64,000 nt of DNA from Porodaedalea pini. Taxonomy: Eukaryota > Basidiomycota > Agaricomycetes > Hymenochaetales > Hymenochaetaceae. The notes under the pieces are model-generated. The model worked only from the letters and a program-made list of their open reading frames with translations, ran no database searches and had not been told where the DNA came from. Positions 20,192 to 31,200 of this stretch are shown one piece after another; positions within the stretch are counted from its first letter, which is position 1; each line of letters starts with the position of its first letter. Where the stretch lies: assembly GCA_002794775.1 (NCBI GenBank), contig NBAY01000075.1, positions 62,001 through 126,000 of the forward strand, in the 5' to 3' direction. The position numbers and the translations under genes are program-made.

Positions 20192-20674
20192 AACGGACGG
20201 ACGAGGATGAATTCGAGCTACCAGATAAGGTTGAGCCATTCCTCTCGGATAAGGATTTGGAGAAGGAGAGCACTGCGGATGGTATTGCTTTATGGTGGAC
20301 GCTGGCGCCTTACAGTCGCCGCTCGGGACACATGCGCCGCGCGCAAGATGTACCATTGGTGAAGAACTGGTACTTGGAGCACCGCCCATCGAACCAGCCT
20401 GTAAAGGTTCGCGTGTCGTACCAGAAGCTACTCAAGTGCTTTGTTCTCAACAAGCTGAAGACGAGGCCGGAGAAGCTGATGACGAAAAAGAACCTGTTCC
20501 GTCAGTTGAAGGCGACAAAAATTTTACAGACCACAAAACTGGACTGGGTGGAGGCTTGTTTGCAAGTATGCGGGCAAGGATATAACATGCTGAAGTTGCT
20601 CATCCATCACAAGGTATGATCGTTGGGAAAGCTGCGTTATATTATTCTGACTTCCAATCCTTTTAGAACTTGAA
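20192..20674 (+). pseudogene. PRP8 fragment (part 1)
   Basis: Reads [19 protein letters not shown], then [12 protein letters not shown] and [17 protein letters not shown], ending [18 protein letters not shown] and LIHHK. This matches what I know of the conserved N-terminal half of the U5 snRNP protein Prp8. A retained intron (GTATGATCG...CCTTTTAG, 20620-20666) follows, and the next exon breaks off after eight bases at the terminal repeat starting 20674. Several residues differ from the very conserved Prp8 sequence, consistent with relaxed selection. Prp8 is about 2300-2400 aa, so this is a small piece. It cannot make a working protein. Confidence 0.85.
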
Positions 20675-21282
20675 CTTGAGGTAGTGGGCCATTGGGATGG
20701 CAAGCTACGATTACTGTTTTCTGTGTCTTACATTTGATATGAGAGGACTAAAGCTTGCAAATTATACTAAAACATTATTCTCGTTAGTGAATTACAATTA
20801 CTGAGTTTACGAATATCGTCTTTTGTTGTGGGCCGAGAAAGTCCCCAATTTGGGTTTTTGTCAGCTTTTATAAGCTGATGGCATACCATATATGTTAATT
20901 TTGGACCCCTTTTCTACTAAATTGAGCAGTGGCTATGGACCGACTCACAGCTTTTGTGGCTGTACAGTGCTCACTTTCTTCATTGGCATATTTAATTTTA
21001 TTCAACCATCCAAATCGCAAGCTTGAAGCATGTAAAAACTTGAGGTAGTGGGCCATTTGGATGGCAAGCTATGATTACTGTTTACTGAATATCAAATAAT
21101 TCACTTGAGGTAGTGGGCCATTCGGATGGCAAGCTACGATTACTGTTTTCTGTGTCTTACATTTGATATGAGAGGACTAAAGCTTGCAAATTATACTAAA
21201 ACATTATTCCCATTAGTGAATTATTTGATATTCAGTAAACAGTAATCATAGCTTGCCATCCAAATGGCCCACTACCTCAAGT
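20674..21282 (+). mobile_element. Composite TIR/MITE cluster (ACTTGAGG family) around repeat R1 copy 2
   Basis: A MITE end ACTTGAGGTAGTGGGCC starts at 20674 and its body runs to about 20793, where it joins repeat R1 (20794-21037). Then come a partial arm (21038-21102) and a complete 180 bp MITE (21103-21282) with about 43 bp inverted terminal repeats. The outer ends of the whole cluster are therefore inverted copies of each other. Nothing in it encodes a transposase, so it depends on enzymes from elsewhere. Confidence 0.8.
21103..21282 (+). repeat. Complete 180 bp MITE, ACTTGAGG family
   Basis: Both ends read ACTTGAGGTAGTGGGCCATT inwards and stay complementary through GGATGGCAAGCT and GATTACTGTTT. 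A second full copy of exactly the same length is at 44524-44703. It is inserted into another copy's arm. Confidence 0.88.
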
Positions 21283-21438
21283 CCTCCCCCTTGCAGCCAC
21301 ATCCACGATCTTTGACGTGCCTATGATCACAAACCACCGATTGTGAGCATGTTTAACAAGTAATGCATTGAAAAGTCACTGATATTTAGCCTACCATGCT
21401 TAGCCAAAGCAAAAACCCACGAAACTGTCTTTTCTCAG

Positions 21439-23084
21439 GCCGCTCACAGAGTCTGAGCTTCGGGAACACCAACAGCAAAGTGAGGAGTCGTGGAGGGCCT
21501 TGGACGACATGAGCGATCTCACGGCACTCTCAGATGCATCAGACGGTGAGCCTGAGCTGACAAAACGGCCAGACCATGTGCTGGAAACCACTTACACCGC
21601 GGATGAGTTTGTAGAGGTGACACACGATGTTTTATTCTGGCTTTCTATGGTAAGCCTCAATCTTTGTATTCCGGTAGTTCACTGACACCACTTGTTTAGG
21701 GGGAGGCCCAGGAAGAAATAGCAGGGATCATGCGCAAATGTCCTGACCCTAATTACAAAGGACCCAAGTGTCTGCAGGTCGTCAAGCGGACGTACTGGGA
21801 GAGTTTGACCAACAAACAGTGCAACAAAATGATCAGCAAGGGTACTGTACACGTCGTCGGCCCCCCCACAACCCCTCCCCATGGGATTACAGGAATTGAT
21901 GATCTCAAACTCAAGAACTTGCTCAACATCGATGCGGACCGTCAATGCAGAGGTACGTCTTCTCTTCCCTGTACTTTGATCCATGGTTAAGGTACCCCTT
22001 ACAGATCTTACTCTGAAGAGAGGGCCAAATGACGACGAGACGTCAATCACACGCTGCATTACCATCAGGGAGTTCCTGGACGAAATTAGAAGGAAGCGTG
22101 CCCCCCCTCCTTCACCTAGAAAAGGGAAGCCTAGGAAGGTAGTAGAACCTCATTGGTGCTGTAACGCGCTGGACATTCCTCTCCTTCACAACTGCCTTCC
22201 ACTGTACATCTCATGATGATGCACGCTGACAAATCGCTAATGTAAACTTGATAGTGACTTCGACGACTTCTCCAAGTACGCTCATGAAGACTACACGTTG
22301 TGGACACCATATACAAGGCTGGGGCTCAAGTCGCTTGCCACACAGTGGGCGTTAGCTGTGCACGCCAGCACGTACTCCCGCCTCCACATCAATGCAGGTG
22401 GCATGGCAACACATATCTACATGCTGCATGGGAAGAAGGCATGGTGGATTGCGTGAGATGGCAAGTTATATGCTGAGGAAAATGGGTGGGAGGCGACAGA
22501 GGTGGAGTTCGACTGTGCGTACTTGTCCGAAGGAGATGAACTGTAAGAGAATTTACTAGCTTTATCCTGACTCGCAAGTTTTACCCTTCTCGATGACTGA
22601 CTTGCTGTAGGTTCATGCCCCCATGCACTCCGCATGCAGTCCTTACTCTGGAAGATAGTGTTGCAATCGGCGGTCACTTCTACAGTTACCATACTATGGA
22701 ACGAACCCTTCATGCTCTCTTGCAAGAGCATTATTTTGGGTCCATAATCACCAACACAGAGCACACTCACACCCCTCTCCTACTAATGAAGGGCTTCATG
22801 AGCAGGGTCCATGCGCTGAAGCACAACATAGTTGACCGTAAGTTTTATGCACTATCATATAGTGGGCTACAGTTGATTGTTTTTCAGTGGACGACCCATC
22901 TCCAGAAGAGTTTTCCGCGCTCCTGATAACGGTCGGACAACTTAATAATCTCTGGCCTGAGCTCCCAGATGAGTCCGTCGAAGACTCATGGCAAGGCACC
23001 GCACAATTCAAGGAGGACTACCAAGCAGTGGCCGAGGAGGTGTCGTGGTACTTGAATGCCGTTCCGCACCACGAAGTCCTATAA
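21439..23084 (+). pseudogene. JmjC-domain-like protein, in-frame stop
   Basis: Six exons can be joined: 21439-21649, 21700-21952, 22005-22203, 22255-22542, 22611-22837 and 22888-23084, through introns of 50-68 bp with GT-AG ends. The middle reads RLHINAGGMATHIYMLHGKK and then, after an intron, FMPPCTPHAV. These correspond to the HxD-GG-T and distal His blocks of fungal JmjC (cupin-fold Fe(II)/2-oxoglutarate) proteins. Two defects: the HxD position reads His-Ile-Asn, and TGA at 22454-22456 interrupts the frame just after KKAWWIA. The 5' end is not seen; exon 21439 begins with an acceptor TTCTCAG. Assignment is by motif shape only. Confidence 0.6.
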
Positions 23085-24811
23085 GAAGCTCTAGCTGCCT
23101 GTGAGGAGAGGTTCTTTGAGTTGGTAGATTATCACAAGAGTATGAAACCGATGGGGTTTAAGAAGAGGAGTATGCGTAGAGTACGGTCGGATGTAGCGGA
23201 TCCAAGACATCATTCTGCGTAACTAGTACTTAATATCATCTTCTCTGCTGCAATTTTCGACTGGTAGTAAGGGGCCCTGATATTTCCTCTGATGGCTTTA
23301 GCCAGTGCAATGCAGGCATTGTCGCTGTCCCGTGTAGTCTGTCCCTCATGTGTTTTCTTTAAATCAGGTCCAATTTGATGGTATACCTGCTCCGGCATTT
23401 ACTAGATAGTCACATCCTTAACTCCCCTTGCTTCCTTCGAATGTTTGGAACATCAGTATGACACTTGGTTCCACGATTCTGAAAGAAAAGAAGACGGGAA
23501 GGGGGGTTTGGGTCAAAGGTACCCTTTCACGAGTCTTGGAGTCCTTGTTCAAGATAACTAAACCGCTGCATCTTTTACAAGACTGTTCTTACACTCGATC
23601 TATATTACATTATTACATATACATGAAAATCGAGGACGCCAGACAACATAACGTAGTAAAAATAAAGATCTGAGGTCAAATACAGGAGAAACAGAGGAAG
23701 CAATGCAGGGATACAGCAGCAGGTGAGGATTTGAAGTGAGAGATGGTCACTGGTTCACCTCAAAACGTGCACAAATAGTGGCCAAAGGTGCCTTTTTCCG
23801 AACCAATGGTTCCTCCTCCGTAAACGCGGAACCCGGGTTGCTCAAGCTTCAATTCACTCTTCTCTCAATCTTGAGCAAGGAGCAGAAAGTTAGGACTTCC
23901 AGAGCATAGACATGTGTGTATACAGACCTTTACAAGCTTCTTGTGGTCCTTCAGCACACCCAACCTCTGTTGTGAATTCTTCAAACCCGAGTCTGCACTG
24001 CATTCATAATCAGTCTAAAGAAATAGTGGAGGACACCGACCTTGAGAGCACTTACGATTTGGTCCAGTGAAGTGGCCTTTTTTGACTCCTGGTCGCAGAT
24101 TTCATTTGCCTCCGAGGATGTCAAATGTATGAACTCTGCAAGGCCAGCTAGCGAGGCTCATCAGCAGAAACTCCAAACATACAGAATACAAATGGTATAC
24201 ACACCGACACAGAATTAAACAACCAGATACCGTGTGTTCTTCGCACAGGATATACACAATGTCTTACGTATCATGAGTGTCCACTCTCCTGTATTTCTTT
24301 CGTATACTGACGTTACCTTTTGCTTATCCACAGGAAAGCACCTGCAGACTTAGAGGGCAAAGAGTAGTGCCTACAGGCCGACTCATTTCCTGTCCGTACA
24401 CTTCCCCCGACCATACGAACTAATAGCTATCAGAGATGAGGGTACATCATGGGTTGGAGAGGCTGGCACGAGAGCATATTTCTTGTGTAACGTTACAGCC
24501 AGTTTGTGAGTAGGCACTTCGCTTTACAAAATGCATGCAATTCACCGCCATCAGGAGCTTCACTAGCAACAAGCAGGCTATAAACATTCTAGTACCCAAT
24601 GAGTACAGGAAGAATCGATTCACTCATAGTATGAGTGAAGGTACCTCGTTTTATTGTCAGAGGTGTTGCATTGTGGAAGTAAACAAGAAGAGGCTAGCCT
24701 CTGCTTCTGCATCGTCAGCAGCTTCATCTGCCTCCGTGATTTTGAGCATCGGGTTGGTTCTCGCATCTTCCGCCATTATTTTCTCGTGGATAAGCTGGCT
24801 TCAGTAGTCAC
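23085..24811. other. Intergenic, no gene seen
   Basis: About 1.7 kb with only short frames and no splice-supported coding. The 3' end of the JmjC-like gene lies at its left. Nothing else is recognisable. Confidence 0.4.
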
Positions 24812-24882
24812 AGGAGGAGTCGTGGGTGCCTGACGGGCTTCTAGCAACGCTAGAAGCCCGTCAGGCACCCACGACTCCTCCT
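24812..24882. repeat. 71 bp perfect foldback element with 7 bp target duplication
   Basis: Two 34 bp arms are perfectly complementary around a 3-base loop (arm end GGGCTTCTAGC, loop AAC). TAGTCAC stands directly on both sides (24805-24811 and 24883-24889), as expected for a target site duplication. It is noncoding and looks like a minimal hairpin MITE. Confidence 0.85.
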
Positions 24883-26187
24883 TAGTCACGGCTACCTTCT
24901 GTGTTCAGGAATCCTGCGCTAAAATTTATTGGGAATAATGTTAAATGTATTTAACTACTTGTAATGGAAAATAGAAGGCCTAACTAAATTGAATAAGCAG
25001 AAAATAAGGTTTTACGAAACGACAGCATCTCTGAGGGACAATGCAAGCTCATCCTCCATCTCAAGAACCTTCGTTTTGTTTTTATTTGAAAGGCTTGTCA
25101 CATCCATGAGATGCCTTATGACTGGAATAGAGTTGGTTAAGACTGATGCAGAAGTATGGGTGAGGAACTGCTTCAATTCATCGTCCCGAAGCTATCCCCA
25201 CCCCCAAGTTACATCCCAGACAAACTTACATGTATTCGGCACAACCTAAGCTCTTGCCGATTGAAGTCCGCCAGAAAGGCCCAGCATTTGATGAAGAATA
25301 TGATTGGCTATCATCCTTTGATGCTGTCAAAGCTGCAAGCGGCGTCGTCGACGACGATGTGATCGTCAACAACACAATTTGCAGCTCATACCAGCATCAG
25401 AGGCCTTAGCCAATCCTTCCAGTCAATGTCGGGCCTGTATTCAGCGTGTACAAAAGGCGAGAGGCCAGGCCAGCATCGTTGAAGCTGGGGCCATCGGTCG
25501 TAGATTGCAGTGAGATCGGGGGCCATCTAGTCGAGGCAGTTGCACGTCAACGTCATTGACGTGCTTGCCGACACATAAGTCGGCAAGCATGTCAACGATG
25601 GTAGATGGTGCGTACTGCGGTGGTGGGGACTGTGATGGTGTGAGTCTAACTGTGGTTTTTGAGGCCAAAGCCTATATAAGGGTTGGTAGATGCCATTCTC
25701 ACGTGAACATGACTTCAGACTCAGCCATGTGTAATCCAATATACCGTGTAACATATATGAGCACTGCACTAGTGTGAGCGGTAGCTGAGAAACGAACAAC
25801 TTTTGCAGCATTATATTATACAATGAAACAGATACTGAAGAAAGCTATGTGTTCCTTTATGTGATACAAGGGCCTGAAGTGCGTAGACAGTTATATCAAG
25901 GCGTACAAGTTATACCAGGCATCTGAATGACCCATCTCTTCAGTCCTGAAGATGCAGAAGCTCTTTTACGTACTTGAAGAAGAGTGGGACTCGCAAGCAC
26001 TGAAGTCTTCTTTTCTTTGCTTTTCATCTTTCCCTCACGGTACTTGTTTGCTATCGGTCTCTCGCCAATATTTAGCTGTAGATGGAATTTACCACCGTAA
26101 CTAGGCTTGCATCTAAGCTGTAATACTCTGCAGCTGAACATACTGGCATGTCTGGATTAACACACATCATCCTCAAGTTGGTTTAAA
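24883..26187. other. Intergenic with one degenerate hairpin
   Basis: No convincing gene. A foldback with 22 bp arms (25551-25572 and 25579-25600; inner end TGCTTGCCGAC, 6-base loop) shows three arm mismatches, all transitions. Short frames at 25156 and 25527 have no motifs. Confidence 0.45.
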
Positions 26188-26850
26188 TTACAAAAAAGAC
26201 TCCCTCAGTTCTTCCATTGTAGAGAAGAGATCACATCCCTCTTTCCACCTCTGATCTCCATCCCCATACTTCTCAACCTGTTTATGGTGCCCTTGCTCTA
26301 TCCAACGAAACAAGCCACCAGTGGAGTAAAACACGAAGGACCTCCTTGTCTCCCCCTCCTTCAAGGCTGTGTTTTTGTGGCTAATTCCAGCGGATGGGAA
26401 GAATACAACATCACCGTGACAAAGCTCCAGTGCAACCTTAGCCTCCTTCAGCATAAGCTGAGCGGAAGTTCTATAGTTGAACCTCCCGAATATCCCAACT
26501 GCACAAACTCCAAATACAAGGTTCTTGAGGTCCTTGTGCCAGTCACAGACAGTATTGGTGCCATAGTTGAGGGAGTAGGCAGCAAACTGTAAGTCTGGGA
26601 AGTGTTGAGAGAGAAGTCCGTTGACCATGAGCAGTTGAAGCTGGGACAGAGAGTAGAGCTGGGCAAGTTTGGGGAACCAGATTCTGAAGCAGTCTATCCA
26701 ACGAAGGGGGGATCAACTTATGCATTTCAGATAAAAGACACAAACAGACCTGCAATGTGATCAACGTATGCTGTCACAAAAGGATCCTTACAGAACTGTA
26801 TAATGCAGTCCTCAACCTTCTCATTGAAAGTCTTGGTACTAGGGTGCTTC
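26188..26850 (-). pseudogene. TET/JBP-like 2-oxoglutarate dioxygenase, 5'-truncated
   Basis: The last exon is 26693-26188; a 56 bp intron (26749-26694) separates it from a part exon 26750 to about 26850. The protein has an HxD motif (CDWHKDLKN), a distal His (PSAGISHKN), an Arg after it (ETRRSFVFYS) and the ending GGLFRWIEQGH. This arrangement is what I know from the large fungal TET/JBP-like dioxygenase family that accompanies KDZ transposons. Enzymes of the superfamily oxidise 5-methylcytosine or related bases using Fe(II) and 2-oxoglutarate. The catalytic His, Asp, His and Arg all appear to be present. A stop precedes the first readable exon and the copia LTR begins at 26968, so the N-terminal part is lost. 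A different 2OG oxygenase subfamily remains possible. Confidence 0.6.
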
Positions 26851-26967
26851 CCATCCATCAAACATTAGCATTCAGGCAGATTTTAGAGAGGTTAAAGAAC
26901 AAAACGAACTGTTTGCCCTCCACCAACAGACGTACCAAAAGAAAAGCAAGGAAATGCACCTCGAGTA

Positions 26968-27253
26968 TGTTGGAAGTGTGATTATGACACTTATTTTATG
27001 TTTTCCATGCTTTTCTTGATTTATTCCCACGCCTCTGTTCGCACATGCGCGCGCATGTGCGAACATCACGTGATTTTTGTCTTATGTAATATTAGCTTCA
27101 AAGCGGCTGAGACAATGTATGAGTGTCCCTATCTGTTGCACTCATCCATTGGACTCAGGTATGCACTTGTATATTAATATATATCTATCTGTTGCACTCA
27201 TCCATTGGACTCAGGTGTGAAGTGTGACCCCTTTTGGTTCACTGCTGCTAATA
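26968..27253 (+). repeat. 5' LTR of copia copy B (286 bp)
   Basis: It begins TGTTGGAAGTGTGATTATG; the A in GATTATG is unique among the five LTRs. It has the perfect 28 bp palindrome (27037-27064), as in the 5' LTR of copy A, whereas the 3' LTRs and the solo LTR carry one change there. Confidence 0.92.
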
Positions 27254-27270
27254 GGTCATGAGCCTTGCGC
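27254..27270 (+). promoter_or_regulatory. Primer binding site of copy B
   Basis: GGTCATGAGCCTTGCGC adjoins the LTR; it is one base different from copy A and fits the initiator tRNA-Met anticodon region slightly less well. Confidence 0.7.
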
Positions 27271-28240
27271 TCTAACTTCGCACACTGGTTCTGGACTTCG
27301 AGAAGCACCCCCTGCTTCAATTATAGACTGATCGGACCTGATCTGCACACCCTACACACAGTGTTTCGCCGATTGCAACGTTCCTGGTGGTTGGATTGAG
27401 CTGGATCTTTGTTGATTGGAAAATCGGTGTGTCTGCCGCGTCTCTGCCAAGTTTCGTGCTACCACATCCACTTCCCATCGCACTACACTGCATTCATTCA
27501 CCACCTGCATCCAAAACCTCTCTATCACCCATCACTCGATATTGGCTTGACTGTTCGCACTATACCTTGGCACATTGTTGGGGTTACGTGTGATCTACGT
27601 TTGTGCCAACTTACATCGATATTCGACTCGATTTGAGTGTGCTGCAACGTTTTACTGAGCAACCACTCTTATTACACTCTGCACTTTGCTGCATCGCGTG
27701 GATATCGCATTTTCTGCGGAACCCTTGGTCCGATTCTCTCGAAACTTCGTCTGCGTGCTCGTGTTCACGCCTCCTCAGTGTGTGTTGATTTGCATTGCAA
27801 TCGCACCACTCGTTCTCCCTCAGTGTCCCATTTTGCACGGTTACCAGCTCTGGTGTGAGTTGATTAAGGCCCATTTCACCCCATTCTGTTGTTGTTGGAT
27901 CAGACTAGCCTATCGTCTGTGAAGCTCGACTGCTCAGCCTTAGTTCGCTGATTGTGACGCTCTTTTGAGTGTCACTTAAGCCTAGAGCCTCTCTCAGTCA
28001 GCGGTGCCTGCGGGGTCTTAGCAGACCAACAGACCAGCACTGTCTTGCGGCGACTCTGTGTATACTTCGACGTTTTGAGTGTCTGGTAACCTTCATTGGC
28101 TTGCATTGAACTGTCATCTGTAATCGTGTCATTGTGGTCTGTACACACTTTCCTTCACTGTGCCCCACTCACACATCCAATTCCTCCCAAACATCACACA
28201 CACGTTGTACCCATCGTCCCCTACCTGCCTGTGAAACGTC

Positions 28241-31200
28241 ATGTCCGAATCTGCCCCTGCCGACTCACTGTCTTCATTTAACAAGTTGGGTGAAGGCAAC
28301 TATCCTACTTGGAAATTCGACATGCAGGCTGCCCTTCAGTACAAGAAGCTTTGGCGCCTCGTTTCAGGCAAGGAGTCGAAGCCATCTTCTCCTCCTGATA
28401 AAGTCGAACTCTGGGAAGAAAGGGCTGAGCAAGCAGCCGGCCTTATCTACCAGAAACTCGAAAACAGCATGCAGATTTTGGTACAATCACACATGGGTGA
28501 CCCTGTAGAGATGTGGAAAGCGCTCGAGAAACTGCACAAGCAGGACAACCCAGCTGCACGTTTTATTGCCTATGACGAGTTTTTCGGTATCAGCAAGAAG
28601 GAGGATGAGTCTTTGACCGCACTAGTCAGCAGAGTTGAGCATGGACTTCATAACATCAGAAATACGCGCACTAGCACTCTCAAACTCGAAGAGTTTGAGG
28701 ATGAGCTTGCATGTGTTGCCCTGGTTCGCTCCCTGCCTGAAGAGTACTCATCCTTCCGCTCTGCACTCTTGCTCCTGACAGATTTCAAGTTGAAGACACT
28801 TAAGGAAGCATTTATGCAGGAGCAAATGAACCGTCAATCGCGTGCTGGTGATCAGTCCATGGCCCTGAAAGCGTCCTCTGCTCCCTCTAAGCCTTCCTCA
28901 TCGTCTCAGCCTGTTGTCTGCGAATTTTGCGGCATTAAAGGTCATCCAGAGTCGAAGTGCTTCAAGAGACGTGATGCAATTGAGGCAATTAGGGCCAAGA
29001 GGAAGGATAACAAAGGGAAGACTAAGGAGAAAGCACAATCTGCTCAGCAGGACGACTCCGAGTCTGTCCAATCTGCTGAATTTGCTGGAAATGCAAGTAC
29101 CCCAGACTTCACCAACCCCCATACACCCCTCATTCTCGATGCAGGAACTGATTGGATCGTTGATACAGGTGCCACTTGCCACATGACACCCCACCAACAC
29201 TGGTTTCAAAAATATTCACCAAATCGCACCCCTATACGCCTTGCAAACAACGAAATCATCTATTCTGTTGGAGTGGGCACAGTGCGATTTCAACCAGTAA
29301 TCAATGGCAAAGATGGACACTTACTTGAATTTGAACGTGTACTTCATGTCCCTGTTTTGCGAAACAATCTCCTCTCAGTCCTGTATTTAACTCGTGCCAA
29401 ATCGTATATTGTCACCATTCAGCGTGATAAGATTCTATTCAATCGAAATGGCACTCTCCTCTTCACTGCAAATGTCACTCCCAACAATGCTGCATCACTC
29501 AATGGCCAAGTCATACCCATGAGTGCATTCTCTGCACTTACAAGCACTTGTCCACTTGATTTGACTCTGTGGCATCGACGTTTTGCACACCTACACCATG
29601 GTGATGTGAAAAAACTGCTCAATGAGCATTTAGTTGAGGGAATGGTGATTAAGTCAAAGGACTTGCCAGATCCGATCTGTGAGCCTTGCATTGCAGGCAA
29701 ACAGCATCGTTCTAATGTCTCAAAACTTGCATCGCATTGTGCATCAAGTCTTCTTCAATTGGTTCACTCAGATGTGCATGGTCCTCTTCCCATTCAGTCA
29801 AGGAATGGTTACAAGTACTGGATCACCTTCATTGATGATTTCAGTCGCTTCTGGGCAGTTTTGCCTTTGAAGAAGAAGAGTGACGCTTTTAGTGCTTTTA
29901 AGCATTTTAAGGCATATGCAGAGAATCAGTTAGATTTGAAGATTAAGGCCACTCGTGATGATAAGGGAGGAGAATACATGCCAAAGGAATGGGATCAACT
30001 CTGTGAAAATGAAGGCATTCATCGCCAGCACACTGTCAGAAATGAACCCCACCAAAACGGTGTTGCTGAACGCGCAAACAGGACGTTAGCTGAGGGCATC
30101 ACCACTATGCTGAATGAAGCACACTTACCTGCTACTTTCTGGTGGGATGCAGTTGCTGCTTTTGTTCATGTCCATAATCGCTCTCCTACATCTGCGGTGA
30201 ATGACAACACACCCTATCAACTCTGGTACAAGTCTAAACCAGATGTTTCTCATTTTCGCGTTTTTGGCTGCACTTCATATGTGCATGTCCAGAAAGATCA
30301 ACGCAAACAGTTGCAATCCCACACACAGAAATGTGTCTTCCTTGGCTACCCTGCAAATTACAAAGGATGGCTATTCTGGAACCCTGTTACACGCAAGGAG
30401 ATCATTAGTGACTCTGCTCAGTTTGATGAACGCGTGTTTCCAGGCAATTCTAGGACTCCTGTTGATTTGCGGGTACAATCTCCTCCAGAGGCAAAAGATC
30501 TGCCAGAACAGGTGGGAGTAGAAAGTGATGATGATGATGATGTTCTGCCATCTCCTCCACCTCCTGTTTGTCCAGTGGACCCTCCTGTACCTCCACCAAC
30601 TCGTTCCCCTTCTTCGCTTGCTTCTGCACGTAAACACACTGTGTCTCCTCCACCTTCTCAGACTCCTCCTGCTAAGAAAGCAAGGAGTGAGCACCCTAAT
30701 CAGACTCAAACTCCGTCATCAGCTCCTCCTCCCAGGCCAAAACCACGCACTACCACTGGTGCATGGGACAGAATGATCAATCCACTTATGGATTATCCAG
30801 GTCGACGCATTCCTAGACCTGATCCTGTTCCCATACCTGAGCCTGAAGTTGTGCATCAGCCAGAAATGGATGTGCACATGGAGGATGCTGAACAGCACGA
30901 TGAACTTGATGTCATGTCTGAAGAGGAGATGCAAGCAGAAGCGCTCATGTTCAATGGGCTCATGGACTTTGGCACAAATGCAGGTCTTGAAGACAAGTAC
31001 ATTGCTTTTGATGATGCGTTTGACTATGTCTTCAAGTCTACAAATCGTCTTGAGCATGTATTCTCTGCAGAAGTGCGCAAGCAATATGGTCCAGAGCCCT
31101 ACCAGTGGAAGGATATCAAGGGGCGCCCTGATGCCCATCTTTGGGAACAGGCTGCAATGGAAGAGTTCATCAGTCTGATTGAGAATGGCACTTTCCAGCC

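Noticed and set aside
24535..24807. 90-codon frame with a hydrophobic end
   Set aside because: No splice support, low-complexity Ser/Ala composition and no known motif.
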